Below, in pieces: positions 44,801 through 58,497 of a stretch of DNA of 64,000 bases. Origin of the DNA: Myotis daubentonii. Its lineage: Eukaryota > Chordata > Mammalia > Chiroptera > Vespertilionidae. Position numbers and translations under genes: made by a program. Location of the stretch: the NCBI RefSeq assembly GCF_963259705.1, contig NC_081851.1, forward strand, positions 11,444,145 through 11,508,144. The letters run 5' to 3'. Numbering within the stretch: the stretch's first letter is position 1; every line of letters begins with the position of its first letter. The notes under the pieces were generated by a model, which saw only the letters and a list, made by a program, of their open reading frames with translations, had not been told where the DNA came from and ran no database searches.

Positions 44801-47800
44801 CAGTGGTCCATTCCACTATGTTCAGTTGCTACCATTTCCTAGGATTTTGAGTGGTTTTAATGGATGTTTTATTTTTGAATAGTTCCAGATCTACCGAAAA
44901 ATTTTCCAGATAATAACCATGTACATCATACACAATTTCCCTTATTACTAATATCTTACATATGTATGGGGCAAATGTAACATGAAGTGAATCATCAGTG
45001 AAACAGAGTGAAACCTCACTTCTCTAGCATCTCAAATATCCAGCAATGATGTTCTAGACGAAGTTGTTAAACGAAAAATGGGACCCGATGTGGCATAAAA
45101 CTTCAGATCTTGAGCTGACCATCCTTTCAATAGTGTAACAATATTCAATAGTCTACCACATAAAAAGGAAATCAAATCCATTATTATTCATTGATAGCAC
45201 TAACACAACACCCTGTTCCTCATGACTGAAACCACCCTTTTCCTCATGACTGCGACTACCATCCATACCACCCCCCCAATCCAAACCTAAATTGAACATC
45301 AGCTTCTTTTTTCCTTGTCAGTATTAGAATGTGTTCAGAAAAAAATCCCCATTCAGAATTCTCCTTGTCCTTATCCAAAGTCTCTGGCTCAGTATGCATG
45401 GCTTGTCTGGGGCCCCAATTAACGAAATCTACATGACTCCTGCCTCACATGTCTGCCCCCTCCATAGATCCATCCCTATCAGTAAAACAGAGTCAAACCT
45501 CACTTCTCTAGTATCTCAAATATCCAAACATGCTGTTCTAGAACATAATGTTAACAGAAAAACTATACCAGTTGTGGGATAAAACTTCACATCTTTAGCT
45601 TACCATCCTTTGAATGGTGTAACAATATTCAATAGTCTGCCATGTAAAAAGGTAACCAAATTATTATACACTGCCAGCATTAACACAACACTCTGTTCCT
45701 CATGACTGAGCCACCACCATGCACCCCCCTCCCCCACAAATACAAACATAAATTCACTTTTGTACTTGCAGTTTCTTCATCCATCCTTGTGTGTGGAGTC
45801 TCATTCCTTATCTCTACTAATCTTCATTACCGTCTTATTAATTTTATCTATCTTAAGGCAACAGACACTACTGAAAATGTCCTGACCTCTATATACACTC
45901 TTTAGGTTAATGAGGAGCCACTCACTTCAACTGTGTTTGCCCAAAATCAGTGGTTGCCATGGTGTGGCTTGACATCACAAAGCCTCAGCTTGACCATCCA
46001 GGAGGCGTGGGGGTGGCAGAGGATGCAGAAATCTCAGACACTCTGGTTATAGAACAGAAACCTTCCTCTTAACTCTTAAAATTTTTTCCTAAACTGACCT
46101 CTCTCAATTCCTCTAGTTCTATTATACTCCAGCATATGGCAGTGAGGTGGTGTTTCCTCTAAGACCATTCCCGTATTCCCCCTTCATATCAGTGGTCCAT
46201 TGCACTATGTTCAGTTGCTACCATTTCCTAGGATTTTGAGTGTTGTTTTAATGGATGTTTTATTTTAGAATAGTTCCAGATTTACAGAAAAATTGTGAAG
46301 ATAATAACCATGTACACCATACCGAATTTCCCTTATTACTTATATCTTACTTATATATGGGGAAATGTAGCATGAAGTGAACCATCAGTGAAACAGTTGG
46401 AGGGAAACCTCACTTCTCTAGCATCTCAAATATCCAGCAATGATGTTCTAGACCAAGTTGATAAAGGAAAAACTGGACCTGATGTGGCATAAAACTTCAG
46501 ATCTTGAGGTGACCATCCTTTCAATAGTATAACAATATGCAATAGTCTACCATGTAAAAAAAGAAATCAAATTCATTATTATACACTGCCAGCACTAACA
46601 CAACACCCTGCTCCTCATGACTGCGACCATCATCCATACCACCCCCCCCCCAATCCAAACCTAAATTAAAAATCAAATTCTTTTTTCCTTGCCAGTATTA
46701 GAAAGTGTTGAGGAAAAAATCCCCAGTCAGACTTCTCCTTGTCCTTATCCAAATTGTCTGGCTCAGTATGCAATGGCTTGTCTGGTGCCCCAATTAACGA
46801 AATCTACTTGACTCCCGTCTCATATGCCTGCCCCCTCCGTACATCCCTCCCCATCAGGAAATAGAGTCAAACCTCACTTCTCTAGTATCTCAAATATCCA
46901 ACAATGCTGTTCTAGAACATGATGTTAACGGAAAAACTATACCAGTTGTGGGATAAAACTTCACATCGTGAGCTGACCATCCTTTCAATAGTTTAAAAAT
47001 ATTCAATAGTCTGCCATGTAAAAAGGAAATCAAATTCTTTATTATACTTTGCCAGCATTAACACAACACTCTGTTCCTCAAAACTGCGACCACCAGCATC
47101 CATCCTACCCCCCCCCTACAATGCAAACATAAATTCACTTTTGTACTTTCAGTTTCTTCATCCATCCTTGTGTGTGGAGTCTTATTCCTTATCTCTACTA
47201 GTCTTCATATCGTCTTATTAATTTTATCTATCTTAAGGCAACAGACACTACTGAAAGGGCCCTGACCTCTATATACACTCTTTAGGTTAATGAGGAGCCA
47301 CTCACTTAAGCTGTGTTTGCCCAAAATCAGTGGTTGCCATGGTGTGGATTGACATCACAAAGCCTCAGCTTGACCATCTAGGAGGCAGGGACAGGGGGTT
47401 GCTGAGGATGCAGAAATCTCAGACCCTCTGGTTATAGAACTGAGACCTTCCTCTTAACTCTTAAAATTTTTTCCTAACTGACCTCCCTCAATTCCTCTAG
47501 TTCTTTTATAGTCCAGCATATTGCAGGGAGGTGGTGTTTCCTCTAAGACAATTCCATACTCCCCCGTCATTTCAGTGGTCCATTCCACTATGTTCAGTTG
47601 CTACCATTTCCTAGGATTTTGAGTGGTTTTAATGGATGTTTTATTTTAGAATAGTTCCAGATTTACAGAAAAATTGTGCACATAATAACCATGTACATCA
47701 TACACAATTCCCCTTTTTACTAATATCTTACATATGTATGGGGCAAATGTAACATGAAGTGAATCATCACTGAAACAGTTAGAGTGAAACCTCACTTCTC

Positions 47801-50800
47801 TAGCATCTCAAATATCCAGCAATGATGTTCTAGACAAAGTTGTTAAAGGAAAAATGGGACCTGATGTGGCATAAAACTTCAGATCTTGAGCTGACCATCC
47901 TTTCAATAGTTTAACAATATTCAATAGTCTACCACATAAAAAGGAAATCAAATCCATTATTATACATTGACAGCACTAACACAACACCCTGTTCCTCATG
48001 ACTGCAACCACCCTTTTCCTCATGACTGCGACCACCATCCATACCACCCCCCCCAATCCAAACCTAAATTGAACATCAGCTTCTTTTTTCCTTGTCAGTA
48101 TTGGAAAGTGTTCAGAAAAAAATCCCCATTCAGAATTCTCCTTGTCCTTATCCAAAGTCTCTGGCTCAGTATGCATGGCTTGTCTGGGGCCCCAATTAAC
48201 GAAATCTACATGACTCCTGCCTCACATGCCTGCCCCCTCCATAGATCCATCCCCATCAGTAAAACAGAGTCAAACCTCACTTCTCTAGTATCTGAAATAT
48301 CCAACAATGCTGTTCTAGAACAAAATATTAACGGAAAAACTATACCAGTTGTGGGTAAACCTTCACATCTTGAGCTGACCATCCTTTCAATAGTGTAACA
48401 ATATTCAATAGTCTGCCATGTAAAAAGGAAACCAAATTATTATACACTGCCAGCATTAAAACAACACTCTGTTCCTCATGACTGCGCCACCACCATGCAA
48501 CCCATCCCCCTCCAAATACAAACATAAATTCACTTTTGTACTTGCAGTTTCGTCATCCATCCTTGTGTGTGGAGTCTTATTCCTTATCTATACTAATCTT
48601 CATTATCGTCTTATTAATTTTATCTATCTGAAGGCAATAGACACTACTGAAAGGGTCATGACCTCTATATACACTCTTTAGGTTAATGAGGAGCCACTCA
48701 CATCAGCTGTGTTTGCCCAAAATCAGTGGTTGCCATGGTGTGGCATGACATCACAAAGCCTCTTATAGAACAGAAACCTTCCTCTTAACTCTTAAAATTT
48801 TTTCCTAAACTGACCTCTCTCAACTCCTCTCGTTCTATTATAGTCCAGCATATGGCAGGGAGGTGGTGTTTCCTCTAAGACCATTCCCATACTCCCCCTT
48901 CATATCAGGGGTCCATTCCACTATGTTAAGTTTCTACCATTTCCTAGGATTTTGAGTGTTGTTTTAATGGATCTTTTATTTTAGAATAGTTCCACATTCA
49001 CAGAAAAATTGTGTAGATAATAACCATGTACACCATACCGAATTTCCCTTATTACTTATATCTTACTTATGTATGGGGAAATGTAACATGAAGTGAATCA
49101 TCAAAGAAACAGAGTGAAACCTCACTTCTCTAGCATCTCAAATATCCAGCAATGATGTTCTAGACCAAGCTGTTAAAGGAAAAGCTGGACCTGATGTGGC
49201 ATAAAACTTCAGATCTTGAGGTGACCATCCTTTCAATAGTTTAACAATATTCAATAGTCTACCATGTAAAAAAGAAATCAAATTCATTATTATACACTGC
49301 CAGCACTAACACAACACCCTGTTCCTCATGACTGTGACCATCATCCATACCACACCCCCAATCCAAATCTAAATTAAAAATCAAATTCTTTTTTCCTTGC
49401 CAGTATTAGAAAGTGTTGAGAAAAAAATCCCCATTCAGACTTCTCCTTGTCCTTATCCAAAGTGTCTGGCTCAGTATGCAATGGCTTGTCTGCTGCCCCA
49501 ATTAACGAAATCTACATGACTCCAGTCTCATATGCCTGCCCCCTCAGTACATCCCAACCCATCAGGAAACAGAGTCAAATCTCACTTCTCTAGTATCTCA
49601 TATATCCAACAATGCTGTTCTAGAACAAAATGTTAACGGAAAAACTATACCAGCTGTGGGATAAACCTTCACATCTTGAGCTGACCATCCTTTCAATAGT
49701 GTAACAATATTCAATAGTCTGCCATGTAAAAAGGAAACCAAATTATTATACACTGCCAGCATTAACACAACACTCTGTTCCTCATGACTGCGCCACCACC
49801 ATGCAACCCATTTCCCCCCAAATACAAACATAAATTCACTTTTGTACTTGCAGTTTCTTCATCCATCCTTGTGTGTGGAGTCTTATTCCTTATCTCTACT
49901 AATCTTCATTATCGTCTTATTAATTTTATCTATCCTAAGGCAACAGACACTACTGAAAGGGTCCTGACCTCTATATACACTCTTTAGGTTAATGAGGAGC
50001 CACTCACTTCAGCTCTGTTTGTCCAAAATCAGTGGTTGCCATGGTGTGGCTTGACATCACAAAGTCTCAGCTTGACCATCCAGGATGCCCGGGGTGGCTG
50101 CGGATGCAGAAATCTAAGACCCTCTGGTTATAGAACTGAGACCTTCCTCTAAACTCTTAAAATTTTTTCCTAAACTGACCTCTCTCAATTCCTCTAGTTC
50201 TATTATAGTTCAGCATATGGCAGGGAGGTGGTGTTTCCTCTAAGACAATTCCATACTCCCCCGTCATTTCAGTGGTCCATTCCACTATGTTTAGTTGCTA
50301 CCATTTCCTAGGATTTTGAGTGGTTTTAATGGATGTTTTATTTTAGAATAGTTCCAGATTTACAGAAAAATTGTGCACATAATAACCATGTACATCATAC
50401 ACAATTTCCCTTATTACTAATATCTTACATATGTATGGGGCAAATGTAACATGACGTGAATCAACACTGAAACAGTTAGAGTGAAACCTCACTTCTCTAG
50501 CATCTCAAATATCCAGCAATGATGTTCTAGACGAAGTTGTTAAAGGAAAAATGGGACCTGATGTGGCATAAAACTTCAGATCTTGAGATGACCATCCTTT
50601 CAATAGTTTAACAATATTCAATAGTCTACCACATAAAAAGGAAATCAAATCCATTATTATACATTGACAGCACTAACACAACACCCTGTTCCTCATGACT
50701 GCAACCACCCTTTTCCTCATGACTGCGACTACCATCCATACCACCCCCCAATCCAAACCTAAATTGAACATCAGCTTCTTTTTTCCTTGTCAGTATTAGA

Positions 50801-53800
50801 ATGTGTTCAGAAAAAAATCCCCATTCAGAATTCTCCTTGTCCTTATCCAAAGTCTCTGGCTCAGTATGCATGGCTTGTCTGGGGCCCCAATTAACGAAAT
50901 CTACATGACTCCTGCCTCACATGTCTGCCCCCTCCATAGATCCATCCCCATCAGTAAAACAGAGTCAAACCTCACTTCTCTAGTATCTCAAATATCCAAA
51001 CATGCTGTTCTAGAACATAATGTTAACAGAAAAACTATACCAGTTGTGGGATAAAACTTCACATCTTGAGCTTACCATCCTTTCAATAGTGTAACAATAT
51101 TTAATAGTCTGCCATGTAAAAAGGTAACCAAATTATTATACACTGCCAGCATTAACACAACACTCTGTTCCTCATGACTGCGCCACCACCATGCATCCCC
51201 CCCCCCACAAATACAAACATAAATTCACTTTTGTACTTGCAGTTTCTTTATCCATCCTTGTGTGTGGAGTCTCATTCCTTATCTCTACTAATCTTCATTA
51301 CGTCTTATTAATTTTATCTATCTTAAGGCAACAGACACTACTGAAAATGTTCTGACCTCTATATACACTCTTTAGGTTAATGAGGAGCCACTCACTTCAG
51401 CTGTGTTTGCCCAAAATCAGTGGTTGCCATGGTGTGGCTTGACATCACAAAGCCTCAGCTTGACCATCCAGGAGGCGTGGGGGTGGCAGAGGATGCAGAT
51501 ATCTCAGACACTCTGGTTATAGAACAGAAACCTTCCTCTTAACTCTTAAAATTTTTTCCTAAACTGACCTCTCTCAATTCCTCTAGTTCTATTATAGTCC
51601 AGCATATGGCAGTGAGGTGGTGTTTCCTCTAAGACCATTCCCGTATTCCCCCTTCATATCAGTGGTCCATTGCACTATGTTCAGTTGCTACCATTTCCTA
51701 GGATTTTGAGTGTTGTTTTAATGGATGTTTTATTTTAGAATAGTTCCAGATTCACAGAAAAATTGTGAAGATAATAACCATGTACACCATACCGAATTTC
51801 CCTTATTACTTATATCTTACTTATATATGTGGAAATGTAACATGAAGTGAACCATCAGTGAAACGGAGGGAAACCTCACTTCTCTAGCATCTCAAATATC
51901 CAGCAATGATGTTCTAGACCAAGTTGTTAAAGGAAAAACTGGACCTGATGTGGCATAAAACTTCAGATCTTGAGGTGACCATCCTTTCAATAGTATAACA
52001 ATATTCAATAGTCTACCATGTAAAAAAAGAAATCAAATTCATTATTATACACTGCCAGCACTAACACAACACCCTGCTCCTCATGACTGTGACCAACATC
52101 CATATCTCCTCCAATCCAAACCTAAATTGAACATCAGCTTCTTTTTTCCTTGTCAGTATTAGAAAGTGTTCAGAAAAAAATCCCCATTCAGACTTCTCCT
52201 TGTCCTTATCCAAAGTCTCTGGCTCAGTATGCATGGCTTGTCTGGGGCCCCAATTAACGAAATCTACATGACTCCTGCCTCACATGCCTGCCCTCTCCGT
52301 AGATCCATCCCCATAAGTAAAACAGAGTCAAACCTCACTTCTCTAGTATCTCAAATATCCAACAATGCTGTTCTAGAACATGATGTTAACGGAAAAACTA
52401 TACCAGTTGTGGGATAAACCTTCACATCTTGAGCTGACCATCCTTTCAATAGTGTAATATTCAATAGTCTGCCATGTAAAAAGGAAACCACATTATTATA
52501 CACTGCCAGCATTAACATAAGACTCTGTTCCTCATGACTGCGCCACCACCATGTATCCCACCCCCCGCCCCCAAATACAAACATAAATTCACTTTTGTAC
52601 TTGCAGTTTCTTCATCCATCCTTGTGTGTGGAGTCTTATTCCTTATCTCTACTAATCTTCATTATCGTCTTATTAATTTTATCTATCTTAATGCAACAGA
52701 CACTACTGAAAGGGTCCTGACCTCTATATACACTCTTTAGGTTAATGAGGAGCCACTCACTTCAGCTGTGTTTGCCCAAAATCAGTGGTTGCCATGGTGT
52801 GGCTTGACATCACAAAGCCTCAGCTTGACCAACAAGGAGGGGTGGTGTGGCAGAGGATGCAGAAATCTCAGACACTCTGGTTATAGAACAGAAACCTTCC
52901 TCTTAACTCTTAAAATTTTTTCCTAAACTGACCTCTCTCAATTCCTCTAGTTCTATTATAGTCCAGCATATGGCAGGGAGGTGGTGTTTCCTCTAAGACC
53001 ATTCTGGTACTCCCCCTTCATATCAGTGGTCCATTCCACTATGTCCAGTTGCTACCATTTCCTAGGATTTTGAGTGGTTTTAATGGATGTTTTATTTTAG
53101 AATAGTTCCAGATTTACAGAAAAATTGTGCACATAATAACCATGTACATCATACACAATTCCCCTTATTACTAATATTTTACATATGTATGGGGCAAATG
53201 TAACATGAAGTGAATCATCACTGAAACAGAGTGAAACCTCACTTCTTTAGCATCTCAAATATACAGCAATGATGTTCTAGACAAAGTTGTTAAAGGAAAA
53301 ATGGGACCTGATGTGGCATAAAACTTCAGATCTTGAGCTGACCATCCTTTCAATAGTTTAACTATATTTAATAGTCTACCACATAAAAAGGAAATCAAAT
53401 CCATTATTATACATTGACAGCACTAACACAACACCCTGTTCCTCATGACTGCAACCACCCTTCTCCTCATGACTGCGACCACCATCCATACCACCCCCCC
53501 AATCCAAACCTAAATTGAACATCAGCTTCTTTTTTCCTTGTCAGTATTGGAAAGTGTTCAGAAAAAAATCCCCATTCAGACTTCTCCTTGTCCTTATCCA
53601 AAGTCTCTGGCTCAGTATGCATGGCTTGTCTGGGGCCCCAATTAACGAAATCTACATGACTCCTGCCTCACATGCTGCCCCCTCCATAGATCCATCCCCA
53701 TCAGTAAAACAGAGTCAAACCTCACTTCTCTAGTATCTCAAATATCCAACAATGCTGTTCTAGAACATGATGTTAACGGAAAAACTATACCAGTTGTGGG

Positions 53801-56800
53801 ATAAACCTTCACATCTTGAGCTGACCATCCTTTCAATAGTGTAATATTCAATAGTCTGCCATGTAAAAAGGAAACCACATTATTATACACTGCCAGCATT
53901 AACATAAGACTCTGTTCCTCATGACTGCGCCACCACCATGTATCCCACCCCCCGCCCCCAAATACAAACATAAATTCACTTTTGTACTTGCAGTTTCTTC
54001 ATCCATCCTTGTGTGTGGAGTCTTATTCCTTATCTCTACTAATCTTCATTATCGTCTTATTAATTTTATCTATCTTAATGCAACAGACACTACTGAAAGG
54101 GTCCTGACCTCTATATACACTCTTTAGGTTAATGAGGAGCCACTCACTTCAGCTGTGTTTGCCCAAAATCAGTGGTTGCCATGGTGTGGCTTGACATCAC
54201 AAAGCCTCAGCTTGACCAACAAGGAGGGGTGGTGTGGCAGAGGATGCAGAAATCTCAGACACTCTGGTTATAGAACAGAAACCTTCCTCTTAACTCTTAA
54301 AATTTTTTCCTAAACTGACCTCTCTCAATTCCTCTAGTTCTATTATAGTCCAGCATATGGCAGGGAGGTGGTGTTTCCTCTAAGACCATTCTGGTACTCC
54401 CCCTTCATATCAGTGGTCCATTCCACTATGTCCAGTTGCTACCATTTCCTAGGATTTTGAGTGGTTTTAATGGATGTTTTATTTTAGAATAGTTCCAGAT
54501 TTACAGAAAAATTGTGCACATAATAACCATGTACATCATACACAATTCCCCTTATTACTAATATTTTACATATGTATGGGGCAAATGTAACATGAAGTGA
54601 ATCATCACTGAAACAGAGTGAAACCTCACTTCTTTAGCATCTCAAATATACAGCAATGATGTTCTAGACAAAGTTGTTAAAGGAAAAATGGGACCTGATG
54701 TGGCATAAAACTTCAGATCTTGAGCTGACCATCCTTTCAATAGTTTAACTATATTTAATAGTCTACCACATAAAAAGGAAATCAAATCCATTATTATACA
54801 TTGACAGCACTAACACAACACCCTGTTCCTCATGACTGCAACCACCCTTCTCCTCATGACTGCGACCACCATCCATACCACCCCCCCAATCCAAACCTAA
54901 ATTGAACATCAGCTTCTTTTTTCCTTGTCAGTATTGGAAAGTGTTCAGAAAAAAATCCCCATTCAGACTTCTCCTTGTCCTTATCCAAAGTCTCTGGCTC
55001 AGTATGCATGGCTTGTCTGGGGCCCCAATTAACGAAATCTACATGACTCCTGCCTCACATGCTGCCCCCTCCATAGATCCATCCCCATCAGTAAAACAGA
55101 GTCAAACCTCACTTCTCTAGTATCTCAAATATCCAACAATGCTGTTCTAGAACATGATGTTAACGGAAAAACTATACCAGTTGTGGGATAAACCTTCACA
55201 TCTTGAGCTGACCATCCTTTCAATAGTGTAATATTCAATAGTCTGCCATGTAAAAAGGAAACCACATTATTATACACTGCCAGCATTAACATAAGACTCT
55301 GTTCCTCATGACTGCGCCACCACCATGTATCCCACCCCCCGCCCCCAAATACAAACATAAATTCACTTTTGTACTTGCAGTTTCTTCATCCATCCTTGTG
55401 TGTGGAGTCTTATTCCTTATCTCTACTAATCTTCATTATCGTCTTATTAATTTTATCTATCTTAATGCAACAGACACTACTGAAAGGGTCCTGACCTCTA
55501 TATACACTCTTTAGGTTAATGAGGAGCCACTCACTTCAGCTGTGTTTGCCCAAAATCAGTGGTTGCCATGGTGTGGCTTGACATCACAAAGCCTCAGCTT
55601 GACCAACAAGGAGGGGTGGTGTGGCAGAGGATGCAGAAATCTCAGACACTCTGGTTATAGAACAGAAACCTTCCTCTTAACTCTTAAAATTTTTTCCTAA
55701 ACTGACCTCTCTCAATTCCTCTAGTTCTATTATAGTCCAGCATATGGCAGGGAGGTGGTGTTTCCTCTAAGACCATTCTGGTACTCCCCCTTCATATCAG
55801 TGGTCCATTCCACTATGTCCAGTTGCTACCATTTCCTAGGATTTTGAGTGGTTTTAATGGATGTTTTATTTTAGAATAGTTCCAGATTTACAGAAAAATT
55901 GTGCACATAATAACCATGTACATCATACACAATTCCCCTTATTACTAATATTTTACATATGTATGGGGCAAATGTAACATGAAGTGAATCATCACTGAAA
56001 CAGAGTGAAACCTCACTTCTTTAGCATCTCAAATATACAGCAATGATGTTCTAGACAAAGTTGTTAAAGGAAAAATGGGACCTGATGTGGCATAAAACTT
56101 CAGATCTTGAGCTGACCATCCTTTCAATAGTTTAACTATATTTAATAGTCTACCACATAAAAAGGAAATCAAATCCATTATTATACATTGACAGCACTAA
56201 CACAACACCCTGTTCCTCATGACTGCAACCACCCTTCTCCTCATGACTGCGACCACCATCCATACCACCCCCCCAATCCAAACCTAAATTGAACATCAGC
56301 TTCTTTTTTCCTTGTCAGTATTGGAAAGTGTTCAGAAAAAAATCCCCATTCAGACTTCTCCTTGTCCTTATCCAAAGTCTCTGGCTCAGTATGCATGGCT
56401 TGTCTGGGGCCCCAATTAACGAAATCTACATGACTCCTGCCTCACATGCTGCCCCCTCCATAGATCCATCCCCATCAGTAAAACAGAGTCAAACCTCACT
56501 TCTCTAGTATCTCAAATATCCAACAATGCTGTTCTAGAACATAATGTTAACGGAAAAACTATACCAGTTGTGGGATAAACCTTCACATCTTGAGCTGAGC
56601 ATCCTTTCAATAGTGTAATATTCAATAGTCTGCCATGTAAAAAGGAAACCAAATTATTATACACTGCCAGCATTAACACAACACGCTGTTCCTCATGACT
56701 GCGCCACCACCATGCATCCCATCCTCCGCCCCCAAATACAAACATAAATTCACTTTTGTACTTGCAGTTTCTTCATCCATCCTTGTGTGTGGAGTCTTAT

Positions 56801-58328
56801 TCCTTATCTCTACTAATCTTCATTATCGTCTTATTAATTTTATCTATCTTAATACAACAGACACTACTGAAAGGGTCCTGACCTCTATATACACTCTTTA
56901 GGTTAATGAGGAGCCACTCACATCAGCTGTGTTTGCCCAAAATCAGTGGTTGCCATGGTGTGGCTTGACATCACAAAGCCTCTTATAGAACAGAAACCTT
57001 CCTCTTAACTCTTAAAATTTTTTTCCTAAACTGACCTCTCTCAACTCCTCTAGTTCTATTATAGTCCATCATATGGCAGGGAGGTGGTGTTTCCTCTAAG
57101 ACCATTCCCGTACTCCCCCTTCATATCAGGGGTCCATTCCACTATGTTAAGTTGCTACCATTTCCTAGGATTTTGAGTGTTGTTTTAATGGATCTTTTAT
57201 TTTAGAATAGTTCCACATTCACAGAAAAATTGTGTAGATAATAACCATGTACACCATACCGAATTTCCCTTATTACTTATATCTTACTTATGTATGGGGA
57301 AATGTAACATGAAGTGAATCATCAGTGAAACAGAGTGAAACCTCACTTCTCTAGCATCTCAAATATCCAGTAATGATGTTCTAGACCAAGTTGTTAAAGG
57401 AAAAACTATACCAGTTGTGGGATAAAACTTCCCATCTTGAGCTGACCATCCTTTCAATAGTTTAACAATATTCAATAGTCTGCCATGTAAAAAAGAAATC
57501 AAATTCTTTATTATACATTGCCAGCATTAACACAACACTCTGTTCCTCAAGACTGCGACCACCACCATCCATCCCACCGCCCCCACAATACAAACATAAA
57601 TTCACTTTTGTACTTGCAATTTCTTCATCCATCCTTGTATGCTGTGTCTTATTCCTTATCTCTATTAGTCTACAATATCGTCTGATTTATTTTAGCTATC
57701 TTAAGGCAACATACACTACTCAAAGGGTCCTAGCCTCTATATATACTCTTTGGGTTAGTGAGGATCCACTCACTTCAGCTCTGTTTGCCCAGAATCAGTG
57801 GTTGCCACGGTGTGCCTTGACCTCACAAAGTGTCAGCTTGACCATCCAGGACGGGCAGGGGTGGCAGGGGATGCAGAAATCTCAGACACACTGGTTATAG
57901 AACAGAGACCTTCCTCTTATCTCCTAAAATTTTTCCCGAACTGAACTCTCTCTCTCATTTCCTCCAGTTCCATTATAGTTCAGCTAATGGCAGGTTGGTA
58001 GTGTTTCCTCTAAGACTATTGCCATACTCTCCCGTCATTTCAGTGATCCATTCCACTATGTTCAGATATTAACATTTCCTAGGATTTTATGTCTTGTTTT
58101 AATGGATGTTTTTTTTTAGAATTGTTCCAGATTTACAGAGAAATTGTGAAGATAATAACCATGTATAGCATACCAAATTTGTCAAATTACTAATATGTTA
58201 CTTATGTATGGGGCAATTGTAACATGAAGTGAATCATCAGTGAAACAGTTAGAGTGAAACATCACGTCTCTAGTATCTCCAATATCCAGCAATGCTGTTC
58301 TAGACCAAGTTGTTAAAGAAAAATCTGG
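41859..58328 (-). repeat. Satellite array, right arm, block 2 with higher-order structure
   Basis: Reverse units with TATA complements near 43193, 44511, 45891, 47271, 48662, 49970, 51356, 52726, 54113, 55500, 56886 and 57738. Spacing is 1.31-1.39 kb except the last, 0.85 kb. From 43193 to 56886 the TATA reads ctatatacactc, a variant absent from the left arm and from 32514-35185; the last unit reverts to ctatatatactc. Each unit has two related half-segments, one followed by aatccaaacctaaatt and one by aatacaaacataaatt. Units about 5.46 kb apart (43193/48662, 44511/49970, 45891/51356) share diagnostic variants, indicating a four-unit higher-order repeat. Confidence 0.9.
52330..56490 (-). repeat. 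Three near-identical 1387-bp tandem units
   Basis: Matching landmarks recur exactly 1387 bp apart (for example 52534, 53921, 55308; and 53515, 54902, 56289). I saw no differences by eye between the copies, including shared oddities such as accaacaaggaggggtgg and gtgtaatattcaatag. The pattern degrades at about 56540 on the right and before about 52330 on the left. Confidence 0.95.
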
Positions 58329-58450
58329 GTACCCCTCGCCCTCTATCACGAGGCACACATAGGTAACCGAGGTCAGGCCCTCTCAGCTCACACTTGGGCG
58401 CCAAATGTGGGTCACACCTGGGGAGCCCCACACCTCTTACCCCTCATCCC

Positions 58451-58452
<2 letters not shown>
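58329..58452 (-). mobile_element. ERV scrap with lysine-type primer site at array edge
   Basis: The satellite stops at about 58328. On the minus strand, 58403-58386 reads TGGCGCCCAAGTGTGAGC, whose first ten bases match the tRNA-Lys primer site of class II retroviruses. It is preceded by a possible LTR end (gacccaca at 58413-58406, two-base spacer). No LTR start or second LTR was found, so only the LTR-leader junction may be present. Confidence 0.4.
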
Positions 58453-58493
<41 letters not shown>

Positions 58494-58497
58494 TGTC
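58453..58497. repeat. (GT)n microsatellite
   Basis: About 19 uninterrupted GT units followed by ttgtgt. Frames reading poly-His/Thr across it are artefacts. Confidence 0.95.

Noticed and set aside
52534..52740. Recurrent + strand frames (KYKHKFTFVLAVSSS...) in the right arm as membrane peptides
   Set aside because: They lie antisense to the predicted promoter-like blocks and are simply the complement of the exon-like stretch; identity among copies reflects recent duplication, not coding constraint.
52330..56490. CRISPR-like or other short-spacer array
   Set aside because: The repeat is 1387 bp with no unique spacers, and the context is mammalian satellite.
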